A stretch of DNA of 64,000 bases from Todiramphus chloris collaris. Its lineage: Eukaryota > Chordata > Aves > Coraciiformes > Alcedinidae. Below, in pieces: positions 26,801 to 39,308 of the stretch; the stretch's first letter is position 1, and every line of letters starts with the position of its first letter. The notes under the pieces were generated by a model that made no database searches, had not been told where the DNA came from, and was given only the letters and a program-made list of their open reading frames with translations. A program made the translations under genes and the position numbers. The stretch is taken from the NCBI GenBank assembly GCA_025345505.1, contig JANVCC010000018.1:54641656-54705655 (forward strand), given 5' to 3'.

Positions 26801-29800
26801 AAAAATAGTATTAAATCATAAAATCATAATAGTTATCAAAATAGTCATAAATAATGAAAACAGTATTCCTGCACTGAAGGAAATATAATTTCACAAAACA
26901 AAAGAAAGGGAAATTTTAGATGTTATTAATTCGACAGGGAAGTCAACAACTCCACTGTAATATGGTTATTCTTGGTATTTGATCTCTATATTGTTTTAAG
27001 CTTCATTGTCAAATGCTTTCATGAAAATCAAATGAAGCCCATATTTCAGCCTCAGTAAAAGGCAAACTGTTTTCCACCTCTCAAAATAGACAAATTCATC
27101 CCCAGTAATTGGCCATCCACCCAGTGAGAAATAATCCAAAGCATTCCCAATTGGTATCTTTTAGTTTCATCTTTTTTTTTTTGAAGGAGGGAAGAGAATA
27201 TTGAAAAGAAAACAAACATTGTTTCTCTACAGAAATTTGTTTTCAGCTTTCCCATCTCGCCTGTTTACTCTGTCAGGCAGTGTATAAATGAAAGAATGAT
27301 GAGACCATTGCTGTGACTTTTTTCTTATCTTCCATCGATTCAAGAAAATAAAAAATGGTACACCTGGCAAAAGCAAACTGCTTCTGGCAACAACTTCTTC
27401 AAAGTTCTCAACATAGTCTATATAAAAAAAATCAATTTTCTGTGCCCCTGATTTGCTTAAGCAGTGCTTTGGTAATAAAATTGTCATCTTTATTTTCTGG
27501 AAACTTTCACTGTCCTTTAGCATCACTACGCAAAGAATCTCTAGAATGGATTGCAGTACAGATTTGTCCTGGGTATACACCTGTAAGCTACAGATGGTTT
27601 GGCTCTTTGATTCTTTGGGGATTCTTTGTTAGACTTACTTAGGAAGGAAATAATTTGTTATTGATCTTCTGTCTTCAGTTTCTGTCATGTTAAATGATGA
27701 AGTTTACAATATTTTTGATGATCCTGTAGCATAAACGCAGGCAACAGTTACAAGCAAAGAAATGAAGTGAAACTGAGTGGATTATGCATTCAAACCCTTA
27801 CCAAATGTGCAGCAAAAATACTCAAGATCATCTAGACCTTCAGAGACTAACTTGGATTTTGTACTCTCTACGTGAGCTGCTTCAGCACCATCCTATAGGC
27901 AGTGTGATATTTTGAGATAACTCGTGTCTTAACTCAGAAAGCAGATGAGACATTCACACTAGTATATACAGACCTCAGAGCATATGATGGCAAAATTCAT
28001 GTACAAATAACTGTGCATACTAGTTTTTGTCCTTCATCTGTATCTCTTGGATATCTACAGATCTGAGAACAGCCACAGACTAGGTGGGTTTTTTGCAATA
28101 CTCTGGTTGCACAAAGCTCAACGTGAAACTGTAGAATAAGCAATGGTAAAGGAAACAAAACTGATTTCACTCTCATGGATTCTCTCACACCCACATGCTC
28201 GTGTTCAAGTAGTCTGGTCAGGGTTTCTTCAGTGACAAGGAGGACAAGGAATATTGACTATTCATCACATCACCTGCCTTTTTAGAATGGTAACCATGTG
28301 ATGGTTTTATGATGTGCCTTTTGTACCCATCAGGGTTCAACAGGAAAGGTGATACTTTGCCTTTTCCATCTTGTAACCTCCGTAAGTCATTAGGTAACAC
28401 GGCTGAATTCCTTATTATTCTTTGGATTCCATTTCCACATGTAGCCTGTCCTTTATCTTAGCCTGCTCTTCATTTTCCTTGTCAGGCTGTCTTGAAAAGG
28501 GGGAATAAAATGTGCCCTGTTCTTTAGCAGATACTGATCTGGGTGCCATCAACACATGCCATTCCTTTATCCCCTCTTGTTTGACTGGTTTTGTTTGGTT
28601 TTTTTTTAATTTTTCTGGTACTTTCATATCTAGATGCTCTCACTCATGTCAATCTTAACATTTCTATTAGGATTGTCTACATTCTTAATGAAGATAAGTA
28701 ATCTTATTAGCCCATTCCCTGTTTATCTATGAAACAGCAGGCCAAAATCCTTTCCTCACTTGAATGCGTAACTCAGAAAGCACACTATAGCATAAAAGCA
28801 AATAAACAACAACAAAAAATTAATAACAGGATCAAAATCAGAGTTAAAATTTAGTCTCATTTCATATATGGAAATTCTTTTCACACTAAGAAGAAAGCAG
28901 AGAGGTGGTAATTCTGAAATTTTCATCACAATCACTAATTGAACCGCAATTCAAAATCTAGGAGAAAGGAAAGCAAATTAAACTATAAAATATCAATTAT
29001 ATTTGTAAGCATGTTTTTATAACACCGCCACTGAATCAGCATGACTGTAACAAAACCACATTTAATATGAACTCCATCACTTACTGATATACCAAAACAG
29101 CATAAGGCAAGTACAGGCACACAACAAATTCAGGATACCTTGGCTAATTTGGGTACTTTTGACACTGACAAAGAAAATGTAATGATCATAGAGTCTTGAA
29201 AGATGTTTTTTCTTCCTGTGGCTGGTAATTCACTGCATCTCACAATTGCCCAACTGCATTATGATATCAGTGTCCCTACTCCTGCACATCACAATAATGC
29301 CCATTTTCAAAGGCACTAGAAGAGCAATGGACAAATGGGCTACTATGAACTGTGAAAGCTCACGAAAAACTATGAAAAGTCTTGAAAGGCTTTTGACCTA
29401 ACCTCCATTCAACTGTTTGGAAAGGAGCTTTTGTGTTTTCCTTACAGCTTAGTTAAAATGCATGTACCACTTCAGTGTCTAGAAATCTTGAAAGATATGC
29501 ACAGTCTGTCATATAAGGAATGATGTTTTTGAAAGTATAGCTTTTTTTTCTCAAGCAGTGATGTATTTAATTATGCCATCTATTTCATTAACCTAAAGGT
29601 GAGGGTTTCAAAACAGCCCATATTGTCAGTGTTCCTCCAACTTTCTACTAAAATGATAGAAATGGATTAGAGATATTTCTACATATTGGAGCAGTGGAGG
29701 GAGAAAAGGTGGGAATTCCGGGAAAGTAAGGGAAAAGGTCTGATGGGTTAGGGTGTCCTTTATTACAAAAATGGGGAGCCTTGTTGCAAGTGTTTATATC

Positions 29801-30973
29801 CCAGCAGATATGAGAAGGGGATTGTTATGATGGAGAGAAACCTATGTCCTCTCAGAGTGAAGAAGAAAAATTAAGTTTCAGCAAGCCCAGTACCACTGTA
29901 AGCTGCTGTCTCCATCATAGTCTGAAGTCCTAAGAAAACAAGACCTGACTGCCCAAACACCCTCAAAGATCCCATCACCAGGAACATGTTGTAGATTGCA
30001 ATTCTGGTCCTTTTCTTGATCATTACTGTAGAAGATTCAGTTATTGTCCATCATTTTTTGCACCCATATGTACCAAGAGCACACCGATACAAGGCACATG
30101 GTTTACCTTTTGTTGAATATTATGAGCAAAATATAACTACAGAAAACACAATCATTAAGAAACTTTCTTATTTTTTAAAAATAATTGTTGAGGCATAAAA
30201 CTGCAGAATCAGAATCTAACTTTCATATGTTATCTAAACTTAGATAATATCTAAAACTTAGCTGAATAATAAAACTCAAATGAGGAAAAGTTACATGGTC
30301 TTCAAAGGCACACTCTTTGTACTCCTTTATTCCTCACATAGATGGGTATCTCTGGTTACTTGAAATGACAACTGGCATTCACGTGGAATGAAGGAGGGGT
30401 TTTTTTCACTATTACCTCATTGTATATACAAAAACGTTGTTCTAAGATATGATGTGATTTGACATGAAGTGAGGCAATGGTAAAAAGAATTTTTAAAGGT
30501 TTCTTTCAGCTTGGGTGATTCCTGTCAACTTACAAAACCACCAGAGAGCAAAATGTTTTGTGAATAATTAGCAGGTTAATTACCCATAAGCAGTGAGTAA
30601 TTTGTATTACCTATGTGGTTAGCTCACCACACTAAGACCCATGCTGATTCCACATGTCTGTGTTGCCTTACAAATCAGAGGATCAACCCTGCAAGGCAGT
30701 GTCTGTCTTCAAGTCCTATTGTTGTTCCAACAATGCACAACACCTAATCCAAAGGAGATTCCTAAGAGATGACGAAAGTGTGGCAGATTTCAAATAGGAT
30801 ACCCTAGGACAATGTACTTTAGAAAATAAAGTAGTCAAGAGAAGTCAAGTCAAGAGAAGAAGAAGAAGCCAAGAGAAACAAATTTAAGTCACTGAGCCCC
30901 ACCAGAGAAAAATGAAGTATGTGTTGTTCTGGTTAAACTAATTTTCCTATATTGTCTGTTCAGTATTCCCAAA

Positions 30974-31100
30974 ATGACAGGGATCATCCGTTGCTGGAGG
31001 AGCTGGGACACACATTACAGCAGGAGCCCAGAGACACACTCCCAGAGTTTCCCTCAGCTCTCCTTAGTACATCCCTGTGGTTTTCAGTCATACGAAGACC
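30974..31100. repeat. Dispersed repeat, copy C (short form)
   Basis: Matches 33378-33590 in direct orientation: ATGACAGGGATCATCC, GCTGGAGGAGCTGGGACA, then TTAGTACATCCCTGTGG and TTTTCAGTCAT. Relative to copy D it lacks about 90-100 internal bases. No coding function recognised; likely LTR or other non-autonomous element. Confidence 0.75.
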
Positions 31101-32152
31101 TCCACATGCAATTTGTAGGTCAGCAGAGTTTGCTACCCCTTATTAAATAGACCTTCCTGATTAAATTTGGATAAATTTGTGGTGTGTTACTATACTGACC
31201 ACACTGAACCCAAAATTTTCCCTGACATCACTGTACTTCAGGTCCCAGGAGAATCCATTTGGTGCTCACCCTGACCTGAAACAGATGTAGCACAGCATTG
31301 TACCAAGATGCATGCTGGTAAGGGATCAGGTTCACAACCTGTCCTGCTGCACTCAACCAGGCAAGGTGCTGAGGAAAAAGTGCTTCCTGTGGTGGTAAAA
31401 CATGGTGAGTTTAAGCCACATTTCTATCACTCAGCTACCTCCTCTCTCACCACCCCTGCAGCCCACGTATCATCTCACAAGCAAGCCACTGCTTTGAATA
31501 AATTTCCTTTCAATTTAATAAAGCATTGAGGTGAGCTACAGGACAACCTGCCTCTGGACTTTGCCTCAACTGGAAATTGCAATGCTAAAAAAGAAAATTA
31601 TCAGTCAGCAACAATGACTCAGAAGTGAGTTCCCACTTTTTGGTATCCAAAACCTATAAGTAAGCATCAGAATGCCAAACAACCCAGGCTGCCAAGGGAA
31701 GTATGTGTGAATGAGGGAGGAGAAAGAAAAAGTATCCTCAACTATGTCGAAATTTTACACCAAAGTCCAAAGGAAACATAGCTGGATGAATAATCATCTT
31801 TTGTTCAATATCAAAGAACAGATACTGTTTTACAGTAGGCATAAAATAATGCCAGCTCTTTTTCTGCAAACCGTGCACAAACCCCTTCCAGGATAAAGTT
31901 TTGCTTTGCTTTCTCAACAAAATACTTAAAGGCTTACAAGGGCTTGCTTTTACAAAGGCCTTGAGAACTGCTAGTAGACAGACCTGTGACTCTAGCACTA
32001 CACATTCTACAACATGAGAATTACTATATGCTACACATAGGTAAAATATAAATTGTGAGCTGTAATATGGTATAAACATAAGCTCAGTCACTAGATTAGT
32101 GCTTGTGGGTGCTTGGGTGGGTGTCAAATGGAAGGAGCCAATCTCTTTTCTG

Positions 32153-32394
32153 TAGTGCCCAGAAATATGACAAGGAACAATGTGTTTAAACTTAGCATAG
32201 AAGGTTCCACCTCAACATGAGGAGGAACTTCTTTACCATGACAGGCTACCCAGAGAGGTTGTGAAGTCACCTTCTCTAGAGAGCTTCATGCGTTCCTGAG
32301 AGACATGCCCTAGGTGATCCTGCTTTAGCAGGGGCATTGGACTTGATGATCTCTAGAGGTTCCTTCCAACCCCTAACATTCTATGATTCTATAA
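32153..32394 (+). mobile_element. CR1 LINE 3' fragment, about 240 bp
   Basis: The longest CR1 piece in the window. In order: AACATGAGGAGGAACTTC, GGCTACCCAGAGAGGTTGTG, GGACTTGATGATCTCTAGAG, TTCCTTCCAACCCC, then ATTCTATGATTCTATAA. This is the co-linear CR1 3' end through the tail. No coding capacity is left. Confidence 0.93.
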
Positions 32395-33377
32395 TTGTGT
32401 CAGATGGTGCTCCAAATAGTGAGCACCATGGCACAATATCTAACAAGACACAATTCTTTGATTCAACGTTTGCTTAAAGATGGGGTTTTAACACCATTTC
32501 TGAAATTATTAGCTTCTGTGAGTTCAAACAAGACCTTTAAATGGTATTTGAACATAGATTTATGGGTGATTCACTTATCAGAAATTGTGTGAATTTTTCT
32601 CAGTTGCAAATCACTATATGGTCTGTGCAATAGATGTATCCCCCGTCTACTCAAAAGCTGAGCACGGAATTGTTTCACTGCTACTTGAAATGTTTCTTAA
32701 AACGTAGGTCTTGACCACTGGAATAACGTTAGCACCACCTAGAGGCACACGTTAAAATCACGCTTACATGTCACCCAGAAAGATTTTAATTTCATAATGT
32801 CTCTATGCTATACTTCCTCAGTTTAATGCGGCTCCCGTCAGCCTATGGTTGTGCTGCCTATTTCTGAGGATACAAAATTGTACTCCAACACCTTCATCCA
32901 ATATGAGACTTTTAATTGCAAAGAAGTGGGGTTTCTTTGCTTATCTTCCACCTTGAAAGAAAGAAACTTAGAAAGAAAATTAAATTATTTTCACATAATT
33001 AAAATAAAAGCACAAATGGTTATGTTTTATTGTCTTTAAACAAATTTAAAAATTCGATTAAAACTTCAATCTTAGTATACCTGGTTTTGAACACAGCTGA
33101 TCAGATATGTCTTTTAAGTAGAGCTCAATCCCCCAAGGACATTCTCATCTATAACCACCTTCAGTATCTCCTTAAGGCTCGGAAATACTTTACCTACTTG
33201 CATCTGTTTTTTTTTGGCCCGTATCATGTCAGCAACTCCCAGTCATCCTGTGTTTACCCAGCATACCTAGGTCCTTAATTTACTACAAACGAGTTCTAAG
33301 CTTATAGGAGAGTTGTGCAGTTGATCCCTCAATACATGACTTTGCATTTCATCATAGTTTTTCCTTGTGCCATGAAT

Positions 33378-33590
33378 TGACAGGGATGATCCTTGCTGGA
33401 GGAGCTGGGACAAACATTATGGGGGGAGTGGCCATGGCTGCTGACTGTACACACGCCTGTGTGCCTCATCCGCACCCACCCTGTCCTGAGACTCCCAAAG
33501 ACATTCCTCATTTTGCCGAGAGACACATTGCCAGAGTTGCTCTCAGCTCTCTTTAGTACATCCCTGTGGTTTTCAGTCATCCGTAGACTT
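33378..33590. repeat. Dispersed repeat, copy D (long form)
   Basis: Long form of the 30974-31100 element, with an extra internal segment (about 33420-33515) holding CACACGCCTGTGTG. Same orientation, 2.4 kb apart. Confidence 0.75.
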
Positions 33591-34128
33591 TCTATCACAC
33601 TGTTTTTCAACACTACTTTATTTTTCTACTACAATTCTTTTTTTCCTGATTTTCTAGAAAATATTCCGGTTCTTCATCCTCTTGAAAAAGTTTCCAAACT
33701 TTTTTATCAGAAATGTCATTAACAGGTGACTTACAGGTTTTATTCTCATTTCTGAATACTTTCCTACATTTCTCAAAACAAAGACAAGGCTTGAATGTTT
33801 GTCTGTTTCTTACTGTATTTTATTTCAACTGAATAAATTCAGTTACTGTATCTAGCTTTTGTACACTGTCCTATCTGCTTTTTAAAGACTTGTTTAATAA
33901 AATATACCGGTTTTCTCAGATCAGACTCTTTGATGAAGTAGTCTGTTAACTTTCACTAGTTAGTAATATAATTTTGCTTTCCAGCCTATACTGGGAAATG
34001 AAATCCAGCCATCATGACTAACCACTTCATAGAATTTATCTTTCTAATAATATTTTGTATTCAAGACACCCCTAGCCAAATTAAAGTTTTTAGAAGATAA
34101 CCAACATGGTACAACAGAGGTTCTGCTA

Positions 34129-34152
34129 TTTAGTTAGTTAGTTAGTTAGTTA
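34129..34152 (+). repeat. (TTAG)n tetranucleotide microsatellite
   Basis: Six TTAG units in a row in AT-rich DNA. Confidence 0.95.
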
Positions 34153-34817
34153 TGTTTTTATTAAGGAGAGTTTGAACCTACTCAGCTCTTTTCCTTTAAA
34201 ATCTGCCATCACTTCAGTGTACAGTAGTATCTTACCATTATGTGGTGTCTTTATTCCTGACATCCTTGAACAGGAAAACATTTTTGTCTGTCATAGTGTT
34301 GTTCAGTGTCATGATTTAAGATTTTACTATTGCTATTCCACCACTTTATTTCTTTGAGATCCAGGTTTATATCTTACTGTGATTATTTCTAGTCCTGTGC
34401 ATTAGTATGAAAATACATCAGTTTGGGGTTTTTTTCTAATCTTATCCAATATCCTAACAATGCATTATGTACAAGTTCTTAAATTACATGTATTGTCTGA
34501 CTGCTCTCCATGTAATTTTCCGTCTCCATGTTACCTTATTCTTTCTAATAGATGCAAGCAATTTGAGTCTACTGTGTACCCTTCTTGACACTTGAATGTT
34601 TCACACTGTTGCAAAAGACAGGTACTCGTTGGGAGCCTCCTTCTCTGCCTTTGTGTGCTAGCATTTTCCTGAACTGATTTAAAGGAGAAAACACACATTA
34701 GATTGTGTTTTTTTCAGGTCCCAGGAAATATGTATTTTATTTAAATAAAGATGTGAATGTGACAGAAGTATTCTTGATCCTAAAAAACTAATACATAGAA
34801 GCACAGGGGTCTCATGT

Positions 34818-34842
34818 CACCATCACCATCACCACATCCACC
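34818..34842 (+). repeat. (CAC/CAT)n imperfect trinucleotide run
   Basis: ACCATCACCATCACCAC followed by ATCCACC; short and imperfect, about 700 bases before the orphan CpG island. Confidence 0.8.
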
Positions 34843-35549
34843 AGCTGCGCCCTGCAAAACCAGAATGAGGTGCATCTTCATTTCCAGATAAAGATTAAGG
34901 ACTGAAACTCCTAGTTGCCATACAGGTGCCACTTTCTGCCATATGAAAGTGCTGAAATTCAGGAAAACAGCGGCACGGAGTTTTCCCACTGTCTGGATCG
35001 CGCATCTCTTTTCTTAGCACAGAGGCTGTGACACCAGCATTCACAAACAATTAATTCTTAACACAGCCTACAGAGGTGAGTGTTGGCTCCGCTGTATGGC
35101 AGGATGCTGGTGGGCGACGCCACCACATCTATCCATTCACTGCTTGGTGCAGCACAAGCTGGAAGAAGACCCGGTGCTTCCTCCAGCCCTCAAACCCTCC
35201 TCTCCCGAGAGCAGCTTGATCACTCTCTGCTGCCCGCTCGGCCTCAGAGGTTCAGGGTGCTGGCCTTGTGGCAGGCAGGCCTGGCTGAGGGCTCCTCCAG
35301 AACAGGGCTCAGCTGGCAGCCTCCCCCAAGCAGCAAACAACCAGGGAAGCGTTATGCCAGCCATCCCCCGGGAGATTTTCCTGAGCCCTTTTTTTTACCA
35401 CCAAGCGATCGCTTACAGTGAAACACTGAGAAGGTACTGGCCACCTCAACCACACACAGGGGCCCGCAGAGAAGGGCTAAACCAACTGCAACACTGGAAA
35501 CCGCCCACTGCAGGGGGCACATAGGGAGATGCCAGTTGAGGAATTAAAT

Positions 35550-36380
35550 AAATGGCCAGATGGGAAGAAGGAACAGAAAGGGCTTCTTTCAATAACAGAC
35601 TATGGAAATCTCAGCAACTGCACACTCCTGCGAGCAGGAGGCAAAGGGGAACCGCCCGTCCGGGCGCAGAGGAACAAGTGAGGCGCTCCTGCTTGAAACA
35701 GGCGCGCTCCTCCATCTTGGTTAAGGGCACGACCCTCCTTCGGGTGGGGCGGAACGGGGATTCACGGGAGTCCCCGGTATCACGGCACTTCCGCCCCAGA
35801 CCAATATGTCTGCTGCCCTGGGCTCCCTTCCCTTTCTCTCATTTGCGGGGGAGGGGAGGGAGCCTGGTCGAGCTGCCGGCACCGTACCCAGCCGCTCGCC
35901 CCGGCCTCCGTGGGGCGGGAAGCCGCGGTATGGAGGCGGGGAGCGGTGGGGGTGCGGCCGTGCCCTAGCTCCCTGGCGGGCTCTACCCGCGGGTAAGGGA
36001 CCCCCAAGCCAGCGGTTTCAGTGCTTGGGGCACAGCGTGTGGGGAGCGCGGCGCGGCTGGGGAGCAGGACTCGGCCCGGGGTAGCACCTCTTTCCCGCCG
36101 CCCTGGAAGGTCAGGGGGTCTCGGCCGAGACCGCCGGCCCGGCTGCGCCTCCCCCGCTGTGTCATGGGGCGGCACCGGACAGTGAGAGAGAGCTCGGGCT
36201 TCAGACTCTCTGCTCTGCCCCAAAGCTGCTAATTTAAACTGCTATTTCTGTCAGCATGTGGGGCCGCAATAACACTCGGTAATGCGGGGGGGAGCCCAGC
36301 CAGGCGAGGGCTTGAAGTGCTGTCAGGTCACGGCCGTGCTGGGCTTAGCAGGGGGGCAGGGTGCTGTGGGCTCGAAGCTG
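35550..36380. promoter_or_regulatory. Orphan CpG island, candidate promoter about 27 kb upstream of HSF2
   Basis: A second dense CpG island in otherwise AT-rich DNA, by eye about 35.55-36.38 kb. It has CCATCTTGG (YY1-type) at 35712-35720, ACTTCCG (ETS-type) at 35787-35793, CCAAT at 35801-35805, a GC box near 35912-35920 and no TATA box: a typical housekeeping promoter set. It has no recognisable coding sequence. Frames through it are proline-, glycine- and arginine-rich, as any GC-rich DNA gives. It most likely drives the unidentified plus-strand transcript described in nearby entries. Confidence 0.7.
35810..35992 (+). other. Candidate non-coding first exon in the orphan CpG island
   Basis: The only clear feature is the 3' edge: CCCGCGG|GTAAGG, a good U1-type donor with GT at 35993. 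The 5' edge is nominal, placed just after the CCAAT motif. A short ATG frame at 35931 (12 codons) stops before the donor, so the exon would be 5' UTR or non-coding RNA. Confidence 0.4.
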
Positions 36381-36433
36381 GTTCTCTGGTCCCTTGGTGT
36401 TGGTCATAACATCTTCCTCTGCCTTGGGTGTAG

Positions 36434-36465
36434 ATCGCTTATGGCTGCCACGGGAGTGGTCCCAG
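36434..36465 (+). other. Candidate exon with a possible start codon, unidentified transcript
   Basis: Preceded by a pyrimidine-rich acceptor ending GTGTAG and followed by CCCAG|GTGATG. It carries an ATG at 36441 (MAATGVVP) and leaves one base in the last codon. It lies at the downstream edge of the orphan CpG island. The acceptor and donor are decent but not strong; the exon could equally be part of a longer first exon. I recognise no protein. Confidence 0.25.
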
Positions 36466-39189
36466 GTGATGCCTGGCTAAGTTGGTACAGTTGATGGAGT
36501 TTGACGATGGTTTGGGTATGTACGTGGGAGGGCCTGCTGTGAGGATGTGCTGCAGTTTAAAACTAGGATGTCTCCTCCCATATCAAGAGGAGCCACCTTT
36601 GAAAGGAAGACTGTGCAAGAATGCTACTGTATCTAACAATGCCTGCCTTCAGATATTGGTATGGATTCTGTATGTTGCTATGTCTCCGAATAAATGAGCA
36701 TGTCAGTAGATCACAGAGGAAGTGTCCCTAGTGATGACCTAGTGATTCTGACCGAGGCTCATGAAAACAGCTTGGGAAAGCTGTGAAAGATGTATGCTAT
36801 CTTTTCTTGTCAATTTTATTTTGTTCTTGAAAGCTTCAAGAGAAACAAATTACTTTCATCAATGTGGAAACAACACCTTTTTTTTTTTTCTGAGGCTGCT
36901 GCTTACTTTAGGTGAAATGTTGGTTTAAGTAATAATGCCACCTTGAAGATTCCTTATACAAAAATAAATACTGTTTTCTAATGCCTTAAATAGCAAAGGG
37001 TTCTGTGTGTTCTTGGGTGATTTTTTTTATTTTTTTTTTTAGTTGAAAAGATGGAAGTGAGGCAATTTAGTGGGTGGTGGCGGTGAGTTGGTTGGTTTCA
37101 GCAAATGGTGCTTTTCTTAATATAGATCTTTGTGGCTTTCTCAATCTGTTTTATTGTTTTGGTTTGGGTTTTTTGTTGGGTTTTTTGGTCAAAATTTCTG
37201 GAGGGTTTATGGCTGACCAGTTCTGCTGGTAGTCATGGGTAACAGCTCATTAGTAAAGGTCCTATGCTTTTATGAAGTCTATACAATGTGGGTCTGTGTC
37301 TTTACTCATGTGAGCCCTGAAAAGGGATAGGGTCCTCTAAATCTTACAAAATTTAATGCCCTCATGGAAGAGAAATTTGCAGGTTGCTAGTATCACCCAA
37401 GGAAGGAATTCAGCAGCTTAACTGTTGCAAGAGGCAGCCCTCAGTTGAGTGGTTATCTGGAGCGTGCTGGTCAGACTTGCAGTGTCTCAGTGCCTTTAAG
37501 TCAGGTGCAACACAGCAACACATGATGCCTGTAACCCAGCTGGATGGATAAGGAAAACCAGGGACTGGGGGAGGAATTGTGGCAAGGTAAAGGGGATAGA
37601 GGAAGAGTAGGAACCTGCAGAAGAGCTCCTTGTAAGAAGCCTCATCAAGAAATGCATGGATTTTGTTTTATCTATTAAATGTATGGGTTGGCTCCCTTGA
37701 GATAGGGTGAAGAGGCTTCGCACACTTGTGAGGCACTGTTCTTTTGCAGCTTGTATGACTTGAATGGTGTAACAGAATGGACAGCCTGAGATCAGTGTCC
37801 TCTTGGCAGGGACTGTAGCCATCATGAGAGGATGTGGGAGTTTTTATTTACATGAAGCCTGTGGCTTGCAGGTTTATGTTATTTTTTGGTCGTTGAGTGA
37901 TAAACTGACAGTCACGGCTGAAAGAGATTTTTTTTTTTTTTAATCCATGCCTGGCAGGAATGTGACAACTGTGTCAGTAAATAATCTCACTGTAGTTTAT
38001 CACTGTTTTGTTAATTAAATGCATTACACTGGGTTTGTGTATTTATTATTTTAGAGAAGTATTGAATTTATGACTCACTGAGCAAGGCTTCAGAGGACTT
38101 GCTGCTCACTCTACAAGAAACTTGATAACTGCTCTTGAGAACTTTTTATGGTGCTTTAGATGTCGGTGTTTGAGACTTTTGATTCTTTGCATATTATTTT
38201 TATTATTAAAAACTAGCCTCTGAAGTATGACAGATTGCTATTTTGATATCTTTTGAGAAAGAGTGAGGAATCTATATGTAGCTAGATTGTGTGGGGTTTA
38301 TTTCATTTGGTAACTTTCAGAATTGACACTTTGAATTCAAAAGTCAGGCTGGCTGACTTTCTCTTAAGATCATCATTAAAAAGCAGGGGCCAATCTTTCT
38401 TGTCTTTACAGACTTACATGTGCTGGAGGGGAAGAGTCAAAAATATTTAGACTTTTTTTTTTTAAGAGGCTATTTAGTTGTGAACTTCTGATGAAGGCTT
38501 CTCTGACCAACAGATACTTCATGAAATAATGTCATTGAGTTACTCTGATCCCAGAAACCATGCTATGTTATGGCAGAAGTATTGTGTTGGTTTAAATAAT
38601 ATTAACAGCTTTCCATTAAAGTAAAAGAAATAAGGAGTTATTAAAAAGTTTTGCAAAATAATTTGTCATTCATTACTAAAATGCTAGAGTTGTGAAATCC
38701 AGAGTCAGTAAAAACTTTTCAGCTTTTCAAATGTTAATTTTGTGGCTTATTCTGTAGATGAAGTGTATTTGGGGGCCTCAGTTCTTATTTTAAAGATGAT
38801 GTCTGTTACAAGTTAGTGGTGTTTACAAGCTCTTGTCTGATGTGGTGTTATGGTAGTTTCAGTGCAGCATGTAAATATACAGCTAATACAACAAGCATAG
38901 AAGATTATTATCTGTAACAGATCCACTGGATACATGTGAATTTCTCCTAAAACAGAGATGGAGGAGTTGTCCTTTCCATATCGACAGCTCTCTGTATCTT
39001 TGTTCCATCATTCCTTTCTTTCATGTCTGTATTTTTACTTTATTTGTAATTTTGGGATTATGTTTTGTGTCTATGGAGGGTTTGGGTTTTGTTGTTGTTT
39101 GGTTTTTTTTTTTTTTGGAACAGTGTCTCCCAAATGAGCTTTAAGAACCAGAGTTAACTTTCCTATTCTGTCCCTATTTGTGATCACAG

Positions 39190-39308
39190 GATCCGTTAAA
39201 GCTTCATCTCTTAACCTCTCAAGAAGTGCTTGGCCCCCACTTTGTGACAGAGCCTCATAGCACTCAGACCTGCAGCCAGTTGCTGTTAATGAGCTGAGAA
39301 GCAGACAG
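39190..39308 (+). other. Candidate internal exon, unidentified transcript, probably non-coding
   Basis: Bounded by an acceptor with a long pyrimidine-rich run ending GATCACAG and a strong donor, GACAG|GTGAGT. Length 119 bases. All three frames contain a stop; the best one is open for 35 codons and hits TGA close to the donor. It therefore looks like an untranslated or lncRNA exon, if it is spliced at all. Confidence 0.3.

Larger units (their letters stand above)
20466..30973. other. Non-coding DNA, no gene seen
   Basis: Microsatellites listed separately. A-runs and T-runs are about equally common, unlike the region right of 36.5 kb. No protein or RNA gene recognised. Confidence 0.65.
31101..35549. 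other. Non-coding DNA, with repeats listed separately
   Basis: Apart from the CR1 fragment, dispersed repeat D and the microsatellites, nothing recognised. From about 35.0 kb GC content rises towards the orphan CpG island. Confidence 0.6.

Noticed and set aside
35552-36223. Protein-coding frames of 138-147 codons in the orphan CpG island
   Set aside because: Low-complexity Gly/Pro/Arg/Ala translations on both strands with no domain; a side effect of GC content.
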